This document shows, piece by piece, positions 25,491-37,291 of a stretch of DNA of 64,000 nucleotides (its first letter is position 1; each line of letters begins with the position of its first letter). Made by a program: the position numbers and the translations under genes. The notes beneath the pieces were generated by a model. The model was not told the origin of the DNA, searched no databases, and worked only from the letters and a program-made list of their open reading frames with translations. Location of the stretch: positions 64,885-128,884 of the forward strand of contig NW_019775612.1 of assembly GCF_001039355.2 (NCBI RefSeq). Direction: 5' to 3'. The DNA is from Lingula anatina. Lineage: Eukaryota > Brachiopoda > Lingulata > Lingulida > Lingulidae.

Positions 25491-25614
25491 ATGCTCTTTA
25501 CAGGCACCCAGTTCTTAGTGATTAGCCAAGTTTTTACAGCGGCAACATTGTACCAAGTCATCAACTTTTACCAAAACTGGAAGGACACGAGTGCCTGGCA
25601 GGCTGCATTCAGGG
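25491..25614 (+). CDS. Extra GH3 first exon (exon 1a), open, before unit 4
   Basis: This 124-nt exon starts with ATG, stays open and ends at a GTAG donor in the same phase as the main first exon. It encodes a hydrophobic N terminus close to that of the other units (FLVISQVFTAATLYQVI). It lies 2.2 kb upstream of the main unit 4 first exon (27738), and its 5' flank resembles that of the main exon. It could serve as an alternative first exon spliced to 29448. The matching exon 1a copies in units 1 and 5 carry stops, so it may simply be a younger relic. Confidence 0.5.
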
Positions 25615-26660
25615 GTAGGCCAACTACTAGTACCCTGTACATGTAACAGTACAACGTGGGCACATTGCTTTACACTTCCCCCGGCCAAACCTACACGTTG
25701 ATTTGTACTGGATACTTACAGATACCGTCAGCAAAATGTCAGGTCTGCTGAAATTCACTGCTATGTTGCTGCAAACTGAATTCTTTCTTGACAATTTGCT
25801 GCAATATGGCTGCAAATAAGCAGCAATTAAATTTTCTTTTAGTGTAATACATTCACCTGGTTCCTAATGGAAAGTAGTTTACGTTACGTGTGTCCGATTG
25901 GGGTGTAGTTCTCAAACAAACGATACGAAAGAAAACAAAAACCATATGCAGGGTCATTCGATGCCCCTTTTCCCTATACCCTAAATATGCTTAATCACGG
26001 GTCTGACGTCATAAACAAACAGAGTGGCAATTACCTTAATATAATACTAACACTGTTCTACAATCGCATGAAAATTACATTAGTTTTGAATGTAAATTCA
26101 TATAACGGTGGTATATGAAACCGTAAAGTTAGACGCCTATTGTTTCTTGCATTAGCCTATATAGACCTTGTCAAGCGCAACGCTGACAGTTGTGTTTTCA
26201 TACACTTTTGGAGTCACGCTATTTTAAATTTCAAATACTCCAGAAATGACTGTGATACACCCATATTACAAATAAACATTAATAGGAAGTCATATATTGG
26301 CAATCGTAGGCCTACTTTCACCCTTGAACTGGACTTTGCAAATGTTTCAGCCGTGCCTTCTTCAGAACTAGCAGGGATAAACCCATAGTTACCATTGAAC
26401 ATGAATAGGAAATCATATATTGCACTCCTTAATGTAACCTTCAGTTTGACCTTTCAGTTTCACATGCAAGTTCTTTCACCCTGAAATGCAGTTTGCCAAT
26501 TTTCTGGTCATTATATCTCCAAAACTCGCAATTTTACTCTTATGGCCACTGTTGTACTTTATTCGGAATCCTAATGTGACCTTGAATTTGACTTACGAAC
26601 TACTTTGGAGGTTAATCCCGCTCTCATCCTCTAGTTTATACCTGGCGTCACTAAGTTTAC
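25615..26660 (+). repeat. Array-specific upstream block, unit 4 copy
   Basis: It matches 641-1880 and 35916-37010. The DR1-like pair present in the other units is mutated here (TGACTT, one base, CGAACT at 26589-26601). The block is cut at about 26660 by a LINE fragment. Confidence 0.6.
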
Positions 26661-27479
26661 CTGTGAAACCTGTGAAAAAGTTATGTTCAATGCGCTAAGA
26701 TACTATTTAGGAGTACACCGATTTACACAAAAAAATTAGTCTGTATGGTGACTCAGGTTGGATACCTCTAAAATTTAATATGTGGTTGAACATACTTAGA
26801 CTTTGGAACAATTTAATACTTGCCCAGAATGAAAGACTTGTGAAACAGATTTTTTTAGAAGATTATAAATTGGGGAAAAATACTCGTGCTCCAAGGTAAG
26901 AGAGATACTTAAATTCTGTAATATGGAAACCCATTTTTCGAACAAACAAGTTGTGGATATAGAAGACATTAAAAAACTCTTTTATGAAAGATTCCAAATT
27001 AAATGGAAAAAAGACATTTTGAAATTTCCCAAACTTCGAATATATATGACATTTAAAAAAGAATTGAAAACTGAAAAATATTTACACCTAGACTTAAATA
27101 GAAAAGAAAAATCAACTTTTACTCAATTTTGGATAGGCATTTTGCTGCATGTAGAAACTGGACGGTATACAAATACACCTTTAAACAAAAAATATGCCTA
27201 GTATACAGGGTATGTAAAATAGAATTAGAAGATGAGAGTCATTTCTTACTTCGGTGCACTGCCTACACAGAGGAAAGATATATTTTTTTTAAGTTGGTAA
27301 TCCAAGAAAATGATACCTCTATAGAAGATTTGATGGAAAATAATTTGAGGAAGTTAGTGAAATTTGAAGTTAAAATTTTTGATAAAAGGCAGGAACAATT
27401 GTACTCAACAGGTGTCTTATACGCCCGAAGGGCTGGGTGTTCAAAACACAAGACACGTAAATAAATAAATTAATGATGA
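26661..27479 (+). mobile_element. 5'-truncated non-LTR retrotransposon, C-terminal end
   Basis: Broken frames encode a typical LINE C terminus downstream of the reverse transcriptase. One part resembles VHRFTQKNSLYGDSGW; later parts read ETGRYTNTP and EDESHFLLRCTAYTEER. At least one stop (near 26897) and one frame change (near 27190) make it dead. The 3' end is an AAATAAATAAAT tail. TTTAC flanks both sides, and the uninterrupted sequence is visible in unit 5 near 36997. The insertion separates the unit 4 upstream block from its first exon. Confidence 0.75.
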
Positions 27480-27737
27480 TTTACTGATTTAATCGTAGCT
27501 GCGGTTCTATCAGCATGACCTGGATACGTACATACGGGTACCAGTACACCCACCAGCTTAAGACTGACGTAAAAATATAGCAACGTCATTCAGCAAACTT
27601 TGTTGTATGTGCATGTACTTATTATGCTCAACCTGTGTTGCAGGCGACACATCTAACTGGGCCTCAAGTTGACTTAAATATTAATAAATAAGAATTGAGG
27701 CGGTTTATCAACAAGACAGGCGTTCCAAACTACCAGA

Positions 27738-30700
27738 ATGCTCTCTATACGCACCGGGTTCTTGGTGGTGAGCCAGGTTTTTACAGCGGTGACATTGTAC
27801 CAAGTCATCAACTTGTTCCATAACTGGAAGGACACGAGTGGTCGTCAAGCTGCTTTCAGGGGTAGGTCAGCTATAGGTACATGTACTAATATCATAACAC
27901 ATATCCATATTGCTTCACGTTACCCTCTTCCAAGACCACAGATTGATTTGAACCGAGTATTTACATATGTTCCTCTGACCAATAAAGGTAGATCGGTCGT
28001 TACGTAATTTGACGATTTGCAATTTCGGCGCATCGTCAATCGTTTCTAACGACATTTCAGTCTGTTTAATCAATTTAAGGAAATAAAACAATTATCTATA
28101 AGATAAACAAATATTATCAATTTGTCTTTAACTCGGTACGACCGATATAGATTTTCGACAACATTCGCCGACTATGATTCCATACGACAACTGTAGAACG
28201 TTCATTGACTTGCCCTTAAGAAATCGACGGAAAATAGCTCTTCTTAAATTTGAATGGGCACTATAGAAAAAGTATGACAGCTAAAGCTCACAAATTATGC
28301 AAGTAGGCTCTATATCATGTAAAGAATATGTCTTGAAAATTTCTATCAAAGCGGTTAAAGAATTTTATTTTACCTTTTTTATTATTTACACTGTACAGAT
28401 AATTATTTATCCTTTGGCTTAGAAATAATATCTCGTCATGCATTCACCTAGCCTCTTTTAGAGAGTAGCTTTATGTTACGTTTGTCAGATCAAGGTGGGT
28501 TTTTTTTTTTAACTCACACAAACCAGCTAGAGGAGAAGGTTAGATGGAGAAGTACAAACCCGATGTCCCAGTTAATGAACCCAAAAGTCGCTTTATCAAT
28601 CGTCTGACATTTTTCAGTGAACAGGGTCCATATCAAACCAACACTGAAATGTACATTCATAGCGCTATGCAAAGAGGGCGTATCGTTTGCAGAGCACATG
28701 TACCTTGGTTTTGAACTTAAGTTTAAATAGTAGTGGTGTACAGGTATGTGTCCCGTAAACGTTGCATATCACGAACTGTAATAATTAAAAAAATGTTAGG
28801 GAAACTGCTTGCGGTATATTTCTATAACACGATAGTGTTATGCAATTTATCTTCAATCTGTGTTGTCAATTTATCTTCACTCTTAAAATCAAATCTGATA
28901 AAGGAAAAAGTCTCTTCAGAATAATAAACGTAGACGACAAATACACGGTAAACACCCTTTTAAATTTGACAGAAAGGGGAGGCCTATTGATGCCTCTTAC
29001 ACAGTGAAAATACTAGTAGTTTGGTTTAATTATTGTCATTTGGCTCTTTTGCTTCCTCCCACCAAACAAAGGTACCAGAGACACCAGCTCAGAGCGTTAT
29101 GTACACTGTAACCTTCCTACCCGGAGAATATGTATTCATGCTTAAGGCAACTTAATGACAAACGTTTTTGAGTCGGATAGAAATACGATAGATATTCAAG
29201 TAATAGCGTGAAGAGAAAATAACATTTAGCCCATATAGGCGTATAACTACCTAGGCATGATGGCTGATAAGACACGCCTTATATATTTTTGGCAAGCAGG
29301 AAAATACCGTATGATCTAATATACTGAACACCGTCCATATGACCTTAACACATTCTGATCTTTCAAATTTGATCTTTAAATCTCACTATTAAATTATCAC
29401 TATATGAATTAATCTTCATTTTAATTTTCCTTTTTGTTTTTTGTTAGGGCTAGTGGTATTCCTCACGGGTGCCGGAGGTCTTGTCACCTATGACATATAC
29501 AGGAAACGACCCGCTAAAAGCCACACGTGGAGGACGGTGTTACTACAGTACACTCTTACACAAATATTCCGAGTGTTTGGGTATTTTTCTCTCAGGAATT
29601 TCGAGACAGCAAGCAAGAACATCAGCAAAATGCAAGAAGATGTGTTAATGTTTTACATTCGCACACTGGAAAATACGGAGTTTGGCAAGAAACACAATTA
29701 TTCTCAGATGCGGACGAGGGAAGATTTTTTGAAACTGCACCCAGTTTTGTCTTATGCCGACCTTAAACCTTACATTGACAAAACTGTAGCGGGCGAGAAA
29801 AACCAAATCACTCCATTTGATCCATTTTACATCGCCTTTACTTCAGGGACAACCGGTAAAAACAAAGCGTTCGTATATACAAAGGAGATGTTTGCCAAAC
29901 CATCAAAGATGTTTAAAGCTCTTCTCTTTATGACTTTAAGCTTTAAGAGAGCTGGGCTATGGGATGGCCTTAAACGCTATCACCTGGTCAGAATAGGAGT
30001 CAAGACAAATTTTACAGACAGTGGCATAATAACTGGTCCTATAGCCGGGATGTATGAATTCTTTCCAGGTTATTTGGTTTCACCACGTGTGGTGTATGAC
30101 GTCGCTACCGAAAACGAGGCCCATTATTTACATGTTCTCTTCGCCCTAAAAGATCCTGAAATTGGGGCCTTCGACTTCTCTTTCCCGTCTGTTGCTACCC
30201 GGTTTTGTCAAACTTTGGAACACCAGTGGCCACAGCTATGTGACGATATAGAAAACGGTACCCTGAACACAGACTTGGACATACCCGAGGACATTAGGGA
30301 AAAGTTGCAGACCGATATGAGGGCGGATCCCCAAAGAGCTGTTGAAGTTCGACAGATCATAAGGCGGGGCTTTGATGGAATTGTGCGCCGTTTATGGCCA
30401 GAATGTAACGCAGCTCTTATGTTGAGTTCGGGCTCTCTTCTTCCTGAGGCCGAAGGATTGAAGAAGCATTATCTGAAAGATGTTCCGTTTTGTAATCCCG
30501 TCCATGCCGCTACAGAGGGTTTTTTCGGGTTTTGTGACCCTGGCGACAACAGCCAAACGCGGTTCATTATGACGACTTCCATAAATCACTTTGACTTCAT
30601 CCCTGTGGAGGAAACAGATAAACCATCTCCCCGTGTGGTGCCCATTGAGGAGGTAAGCACAATTAACCGTAGCTCTAATGAGGCAGTTGTGCACTAGTCT

Positions 30701-32876
30701 CGGCTTAAATTTTTCGTTATTCTTTTCACGGGAAAAAACTAAGGCTTGAGGGCAACTCCATGGGATTTGGGATTTTCCCTCGAAAATGAATTTTACTGAA
30801 GTAAAGAACAATTTGCTGTTATCCCCAAATAATTGTTTGTCCCATCTTTGTACTTTGAAAGATAATCAGGACACCAGACAGGCTTCGTATATACTTTTAT
30901 TATAGGGTTTTATTGTCTGGAGTTTGAATTTGGAAAGCTTTACATGAAATACATGCATATGACCGTGGGGGATTTTCAAACGGGTGGAGAGAGTATCCTC
31001 TTTCAATTTTTTTTTACAGGAAACTACCATGAAGTGGTCTTTTTAAGTTGCATATGCCCCTCCCCCCAAAAAGGGGGGTTTTCACTGACAGAAAATTGCT
31101 CTTTTGTTGCATGCATGAATGTTTTTAATAACGGGTTCCCAAACCTTACCAAAATCTCATATATACTGGAAAGTTCATGTTTATATAATTGATAATTTCT
31201 TTATAATATATGTACACGCTTGATTCTTTATCCGTTTTAATTGTCTTATTTGTATGCATTGTGTAATATGTTTTTTCATCCCCCAATCAGGTACAAATAG
31301 GACAGTGCTATGAACTGGTTATAACAACCGCGGTTGCCGTTCGTTACAGACAAGGTGATGTGGTGAAAATAGTGGATTTTCACAACCAGGTTCCAGTATA
31401 TGAGTTCCAATATAGGTAACTCCTACTGATATCTGATCAGCTTTACATCAAGAAAAAACAGGCCTTCCAACTACCAGAATCGGCACATAAGGATCCAGAA
31501 TTAACCGGTATATAGGACCACACTACCCGTTTTCAAGGTGTGTGTTAGATCGCATTTCAGCCAGAACACCTACAGGATGAGCCCGCGGTCGTCCTACAAA
31601 TTTTTTGGGGGGTATGATACTCCGAAATCTGATACACACCTTGAAAACGGGTAGTGTGGTCCGATATACTGGTTAATTCAGGATCCTTATGTGCCGAGTC
31701 TGGTAGTTGGAAAGGCCTGAAAAAGAAATTTGTATTTCATGGAACTGTACAAGTACCAAATAATAGTTGTGGTTTTATAAACTGACGTGACCGTTATCAG
31801 TTGAGTTGAAACTTTTAATTCACCATACTATTAAAATGAGTAATTTCATATTTGTTAATCATTGATATCACGGCTGCCTTTTATTAGATGCCAATCTAAG
31901 TTGTAACTAAAATGACAAAAACTTTGAATGTCGGGACTGAACCATCAAACAGTGGAAATCAAGTTAGGAAATATTTTAGTTAAATCCGTTTTAATGTCGC
32001 TATTATGTTTTATTTCAGACTGGGGCAGATGTTGAATCTTTACTGGGAAAAGATGACCGAGGGGGCCTTTGTCCACGCACTCCGAGGAGCAGCCAAGCGC
32101 ATCGATGTTGACATAGTTGAATATACTGCGACGGAGAACGTCAACTTTGAAGCTATCGCTGGTAAGTTAATCCATGGCAGATCTTACACCGTTTGGTTTG
32201 CTTTAATTATGGATATAGATGAAAGATATAATCTCATGTCACAACCTACTGCACATAACAACATAATACGTTTTTTTTCAGACGCTCTACAAAAAGGACG
32301 ACACTACGTATTGTTTATGGAGTTGTCAGAAAAAGCGAACAAGGAACAAGTGAGAATGACTTCACAACAGAAACAGATGGCAAGTGCTTCTGTATTATTT
32401 CTTTGTTTTACATACTTTTTTCAAGTGGCAAGTGCTAGTAGGAAATTTAACAAGTTAAAAGTGCGCTGTTTGGTATTCGGATAAAGTGAAAACTATGCCC
32501 ACTTACTTTGTAAACAGTTTCTGAAGAATGTATTTAAAGTGAAAAACCATTCTTACAGGGGTATGCCTTACTGTGCTGGCAATGTTGATATCCACTGCAT
32601 TTAGAGTCAATACAGTCGATACCACTTTAGATGTATCTTCATATGTTTTAGTTTGAAGACGTTTTGTACCAAGAACACGAAGTTTACAGGATGTTGAGAG
32701 ATAATGGAAGTATTCTCCCCATGAAAGTTATCCAAGTGAAGACCGGGGCGTTTAATGCCTTAAAGGACGCCATAGTGGAAAGCAACCCTCGTACAAGTCG
32801 ATTACAGTACAAGACACCGCGCGTGCTGAGGGCACCTGATCGTCTGCGCATTCTGTGGGACTCTCGCCTGTCGTGA
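27738..32876 (+). CDS. GH3-domain protein, array unit 4 (six exons, intact)
   Basis: Exons are 27738-27861, 29448-30652, 31291-31415, 32019-32161, 32282-32379 and 32652-32876; phases join without a break to give 639 residues. The order is a hydrophobic N terminus in two segments, SGTTGK in the adenylate-binding loop, GATEG-like HAATEG, FDFIPVEE, then RYRQGD in exon 3 and a C-terminal cap encoded by exons 4-6. The acceptors are pyrimidine-rich. Intron 5 starts with GC (GCAAGT at 32380), unlike unit 1. Exon 1 differs from its paralogs at a few residues (SGRQ for SAWQ). Intron 1 carries a unique insert (27987-28364) and intron 3 a long foldback. The GH3 fold is confident; substrate and location are not. 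Confidence 0.9.
27987..28364. other. 380 bp insertion in unit 4 intron 1
   Basis: In unit 5 the sequence runs straight from the CCTCTGGCC region to ATTTTATTTTACGC. Here about 380 bp intervene, with no match elsewhere in the window, no clear terminal repeats and no open frame. It may be a transposon remnant. Confidence 0.45.
31459..31719. mobile_element. Foldback element with long inverted repeats in unit 4 intron 3
   Basis: CAGGCCTTCCAACTACCAGA at the left is matched by TGGTAGTTGGAAAGGCCTG at the right. Pairing continues through CGGCACATAAGGATCC and CACACTACCCGTTTTCAAGG, giving arms of about 90 bp and a loop of about 80 bp. The element is absent from unit 5 intron 3. A-rich sequence on both sides hides the target duplication. 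Confidence 0.8.
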
Positions 32877-34738
32877 TGGCTGGGATGCAGCCTCTAGTTT
32901 AATTTTCTTAGTATTGATCGAGAACACTACTAACTGGTTAATTGATTTATCAAGTGCTTATTCCATGTTATTTCAGCTTTCGTTTATATAGCTATACAGG
33001 GGTATACTTGTTGTTGTTGTTGTTGTTGTTGTTGTTGCTGTAGTTGGGCTGTCGTTTGATATATTATCATTATTACCATCATTATCATCACTTATTAGTT
33101 ATCAATTAATTTTATACATTAATATCACATTGAACACAATAATTGAACATACTTATTTTGAATTAAAACTAATATAATGAATAGATGATTTAATATTGAA
33201 ACAGTACACAAATAACCTTAATTACTACTTTTATATCTACATGTATGTGAGAAATTGATATGCTGCATCCTCAGCAACTGTTATGTCAGAATGACAAAAG
33301 GAGTTAATATAATAATTTTCCACTCTTTTAATAAAACGTGCGTGAATGAATGGTGGTAGAACGTACAGCAATGACTTGCCGTCGAGAGAATCCCTATTAT
33401 ATTTTTATTGTTTAAATGCGGCCAAGGACTGCTCTCTGCTTTTCCTTCAATTCGGGAAAATTAAATTTCCCTTACCATCGAAAACTTAGAAAACCAGCTC
33501 GTGTTCCTTTTTTATCTACATGTAGGTCTGCTCCTGTCCGAGCTTCTTTTGATGAATGAATATTGAGCAAGCGGTGCCATGTATTTTCATAATCATTGTA
33601 GCCTCTTTCGCAGATGTATATCATTATTGCTTGAAAGCAAAAACCAGCTCCATGCATCTGTGGATGTTGTGTAATTATTAATAAACGATTCGATTTCATA
33701 TTGTTGATGTTATTTATTTTATACCTTAGCAAGTTGATTGAAGACACACACATATATATATAAAGGAATCTGTGAATTGTGCATGCGGGGAGATGAAATA
33801 TTTTAAGGAGTAGTAGCTCAGGCTCGTAGCCAGGGGGGTTCGGGAGGTTCGAAAGAACCGCCCCTTTTGCTGGGAAAAGGTCCACTCTTGGTAAAATTTG
33901 ATCTAGGTACACGAAATTTTTATGGGAAAAGGTCCACTTTTTCAGAAAAAGAACCCCCTTTGGAAATTGCTGGCTACGGGCATGTAGCTACTACTTAGGG
34001 TGCAGATAGGCGTGGGACGCATTCCTACCAGTACATGTAGTCCATGAGGCCGAAAGTAAGTCGACAAATGAACATGCTATTCCATTTTATTGTGAGTGTT
34101 ATGAACACCAAATGCCAAAGAACAATTGCTTTCGGGTCCGTTAACTTCAAATTCCTTGCCAATATCCCATGATTTGAAGAATAAGACTGGAACTTTTTTC
34201 CTGTCAATGTTGTGAGTCGGCCAGCAAATGGGAGCAGTCAAATTGACGCCTGCTCTCTTGTGACCTTGACAGTTACTTTCATAGGAAAGCTAGGAGCGTG
34301 AGTGAGTACAACTCAGGCATCAAGCCCCCGACAAAAACGGCGAGGTCATATTAGCCTTATTACCTGCAATATAGGCATTCCTATTGGTTAGAAGTTATAA
34401 TTATTGAGAAAGGACAGGAAGATGGCTTTTTACTGACGACTTAGATGTACGAAAATGTGGCACATGTAGTGTGATTAACGACCTTGAATATTCATTTAAT
34501 TTATAGTCTTGTTATCAAAATCATTAAACAGAAATTACATTCGCGAAAATGGAAATGGTTTGAAAAGATAGCGAAGTACACCTTATAAACTAAAGACGTG
34601 CTGCACTAGTATGTCAAGTACACGGCTGAGTCTTTTGCTGTACTCCCTGACTGTGTTTGAATATTTCTAGATACTATACCTTTTTATCTTTCAGGGATGA
34701 ACTGAGGATTAACAACTAGACAAGCGTTCCAAACCTGA
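32877..34738. other. Intergenic DNA between units 4 and 5
   Basis: It is a recent duplicate of the interval after unit 3. It contains a (GTT)n run, the conserved block at 33416-33498 and a MITE copy at 33822-33981. The upstream sequence of exon 1a starts at about 33987. No gene is supported. Confidence 0.55.
33822..33981. mobile_element. Foldback MITE, second GCCCGTAGCCAG-type copy
   Basis: It is the equivalent of 24570-24730 and sits at the orthologous place in the duplicated flank, so it was copied with the flank rather than inserted independently. The left end is mutated (GCTCGTAGCC). Confidence 0.65.
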
Positions 34739-34862
34739 ATGCTCCCTATGGGCACCCAGTTCTTAGTGATTAGCCAAGTTTTTACAGCGGCAACATTGTA
34801 CCAAGTCATCAACTTTTACCAAAACTGGAAGGACACGAGTGCCTAGCAGGCTGCTTTCAGGG
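34739..34862 (+). pseudogene. Extra GH3 first exon (exon 1a) with a stop, left copy
   Basis: It is a full-length 124-nt first exon with ATG and donor, but the conserved Trp codon near its end is TAG (SA-stop-QA). It is the left member of the pair duplicated around the N at 35039. Confidence 0.7.
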
Positions 34863-35791
34863 GTAGGTCAACTACTAGAACCCTGTACATGTAACAGTAT
34901 AACGTGGGCACATTGATTTACACTTCCCTATGCCAAGCCTACACGTTGATTTGCATTGGCTGCTTACAGATACCCTTAGCAAAAAATCAGGTTTGCTGAA
35001 ATTTGCTGCAATATGGCTGCAAATTAGCAGCAATTAAANGCTACTACTTAGGGTGCAGATAGGCGTGGGACGCATTCCTACCAGTACATGTAGTCCATGA
35101 GGCCGAAGGTAAGTCGACAAATGAACATGCTATTCCATTTTATTGTGAGTGTTATGAACACCAAATGCCAAAGAACAATTGCTTTCGGGTCCGTTAACTT
35201 CAAATTCCTTGCCAATATCCCATGATTTGAAGAATAAGACTGGAACTTTTTTCCTGTCAATGTTGTGAGTCGGCCAGCAAATGGGAGCAGTCAAATTGAC
35301 GCCTGCTCTCTTGTGACCTTGACAGTTACTTTCATAGGAAAGCTAGGAGCGTGAGTGAGTACAACTCAGGCATCAAGCCCCCGACAAAAACGGCGAGGTC
35401 ATATTAGCCTTATTACCTGCAATATAGGCCTTCCTATTGGTTAGAAGGTATAATTGTTCAGAAAGGACAGAAAGATGGCTTTTTACTGACGACTTACATG
35501 TACGAAAATGTGGCACATGTAGTGTGATTAACGACCTTGAATATTCATTTAATTTATAGTCTTGTTATCAAAATCATTAAACAGAAATTACATTCGCGAA
35601 AATGGAAATGGTTTGAAAAGATAGCGAAGTACACCTTATAAACTAAAGACGTGCTGCACTAGTATGTCAAGTACACGGCTGAGTCTTTTGCTGTACTCCC
35701 TGACTGTGTTTGAATATTTCTAAATACTATACCTTTTTATCTTTCAGGGACGAACTGAGGATAAACAACTAGACAAGCGTTCCAAACCAGA

Positions 35792-35915
35792 ATGCTCTCT
35801 ACAGGCACCCAGTTCTTAGTGATTAGCCAAGTTTGTACAGCGGCGATATTGTACCAAGTCATCAACTTGTACCAAAACTGGAAGGACACGAGTGCCTAGC
35901 AGGCTGCTTTCAGGG
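35792..35915 (+). pseudogene. Extra GH3 first exon (exon 1a) with a stop, right copy
   Basis: It carries the same TAG as the copy at 34739, so the stop is older than the split of these two copies. Its start ATG and GTAG donor are kept. The main unit 5 first exon at 37292 is intact. Confidence 0.7.
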
Positions 35916-36930
35916 GTAGGTCAACTACTAGAACCCTGTACATGTAACAGTATAACGTGGGCACATTGATTTACACTTCCCTATGCCAAGCCTACACGTT
36001 GATTTGCATTGGCTGCTTACAGATACCCTTAGCAAAAAATCAGGTTTGCTGAAATTTGCTGCAACGTTGCTGCAACGTTGCTGCAAACTGAATTCCTTCT
36101 TGAAAATTGCTGCAATCTGGCTGCAAATTAGCAGCAATTAAATTTTCTTTTTGTGTAATACATTCACCTGGACTCTCATGTAAATTAGTTTACGTAACGT
36201 GTGTCCGATTGGGGTGTAGTTCTCACACAAACAGATAGAGGACAATATACGAAGGAAAACAAAAACCATATGCAGGGTCATTCGATGTCCCGTTTCCTGT
36301 ACCCTAAAGATGCGTAATCACGCGTCTGACGTCATAAACAAACAGGGTGACAATTACCTTCATATAATACTAACAATGTTCTACAATCGTATGAATTTTT
36401 TTACATTAGTTTTGAATGTAAATTCATATAGCGGTGGTATATGAAACCGTAAAGTTAAACGCCTCTTGTTTTTGCATTATATAGACCTTGTCAAGCGCAA
36501 CGCTGACAGCTGTGTTTGCATACGGTTTTGGAGTCGCGCTATTTTAAATGGCGAAAAGAAAATTTTAAAATAAAATCTTAAATACTCCAGAAATGGCTGC
36601 GATACACCCATATTACTAATAAACATGAATAGGAAGTCATATATTGGCCATCCTACTTTCACCCTTGAACTGGACTTTGCAAATGTTTCAGCCGTACCTT
36701 CTTCAGAACTAGCAGAGATAAGCCAATAGGTACCATTGAACATAAATAAGAAATCATATATTGCAATTCCTTAACGTAACCTTGAGTTTGACCTTTCAGA
36801 TTCACATGCACGTTCTTTCACCCTGAAATGCAGTTTCCCATTTTGCTAGTCCTTATATGTCCAATACTCGCAATTTTACTCTTATGGTCACTGCTGAACT
36901 TTATTCGGAATCTTAATGTGACCTTGATTT

Positions 36931-36943
36931 TGACCTCTGACCT
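36931..36943. promoter_or_regulatory. Candidate DR1 site upstream of unit 5
   Basis: Two perfect TGACCT half sites are separated by one base, about 350 bp upstream of the unit 5 ATG. It is the best match in the set of equivalent sites. Inferred only. Confidence 0.4.
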
Positions 36944-37291
36944 ACTTTGGAGGTTAATCCCGCTCTGATCCTCTAGTTTATACCTGGCGTCACTACGTTT
37001 ACTGATTTAATCGTAGCTGCAGTACTTCACTGCACGTGGCGTTCTATCAGCATGACCTAGATACGTACACACGGGTACAAATACACCCACCAGCTTAAGA
37101 CTGATGTACAAATAAAGCAACGTCATTTAGCAAACTTTGTCTACATGTGCATGTACTTATTATGCTCAACCTGTCTTGCAGGCGACACATCTAACTGGGC
37201 CTCAAGTTGACTTAAATATTCTTAAAACTATTATCTTTCGGCGAAGAACTGAGGCGGTTTATCAACAAGACAGGCTTTCCAAACTACCAGA

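Larger units (their letters stand above)
33987..36141. repeat. 1.05 kb duplication around the N at 35039
   Basis: The sequence at 33987-35038 is repeated at 35040-36141, directly after a single N. The copies agree for most of their length but differ at scattered bases (for example near 34393-34425 versus 35446-35478) and by about 50 bp near the end. The arrangement matches the other N joins: overlapping allelic or misassembled contigs placed end to end. Confidence 0.7.

Noticed and set aside
30392-30811. 139-codon reverse-strand frame across the end of unit 4 exon 2
   Set aside because: It is an antisense shadow of the GH3 coding exon and runs into intron sequence.
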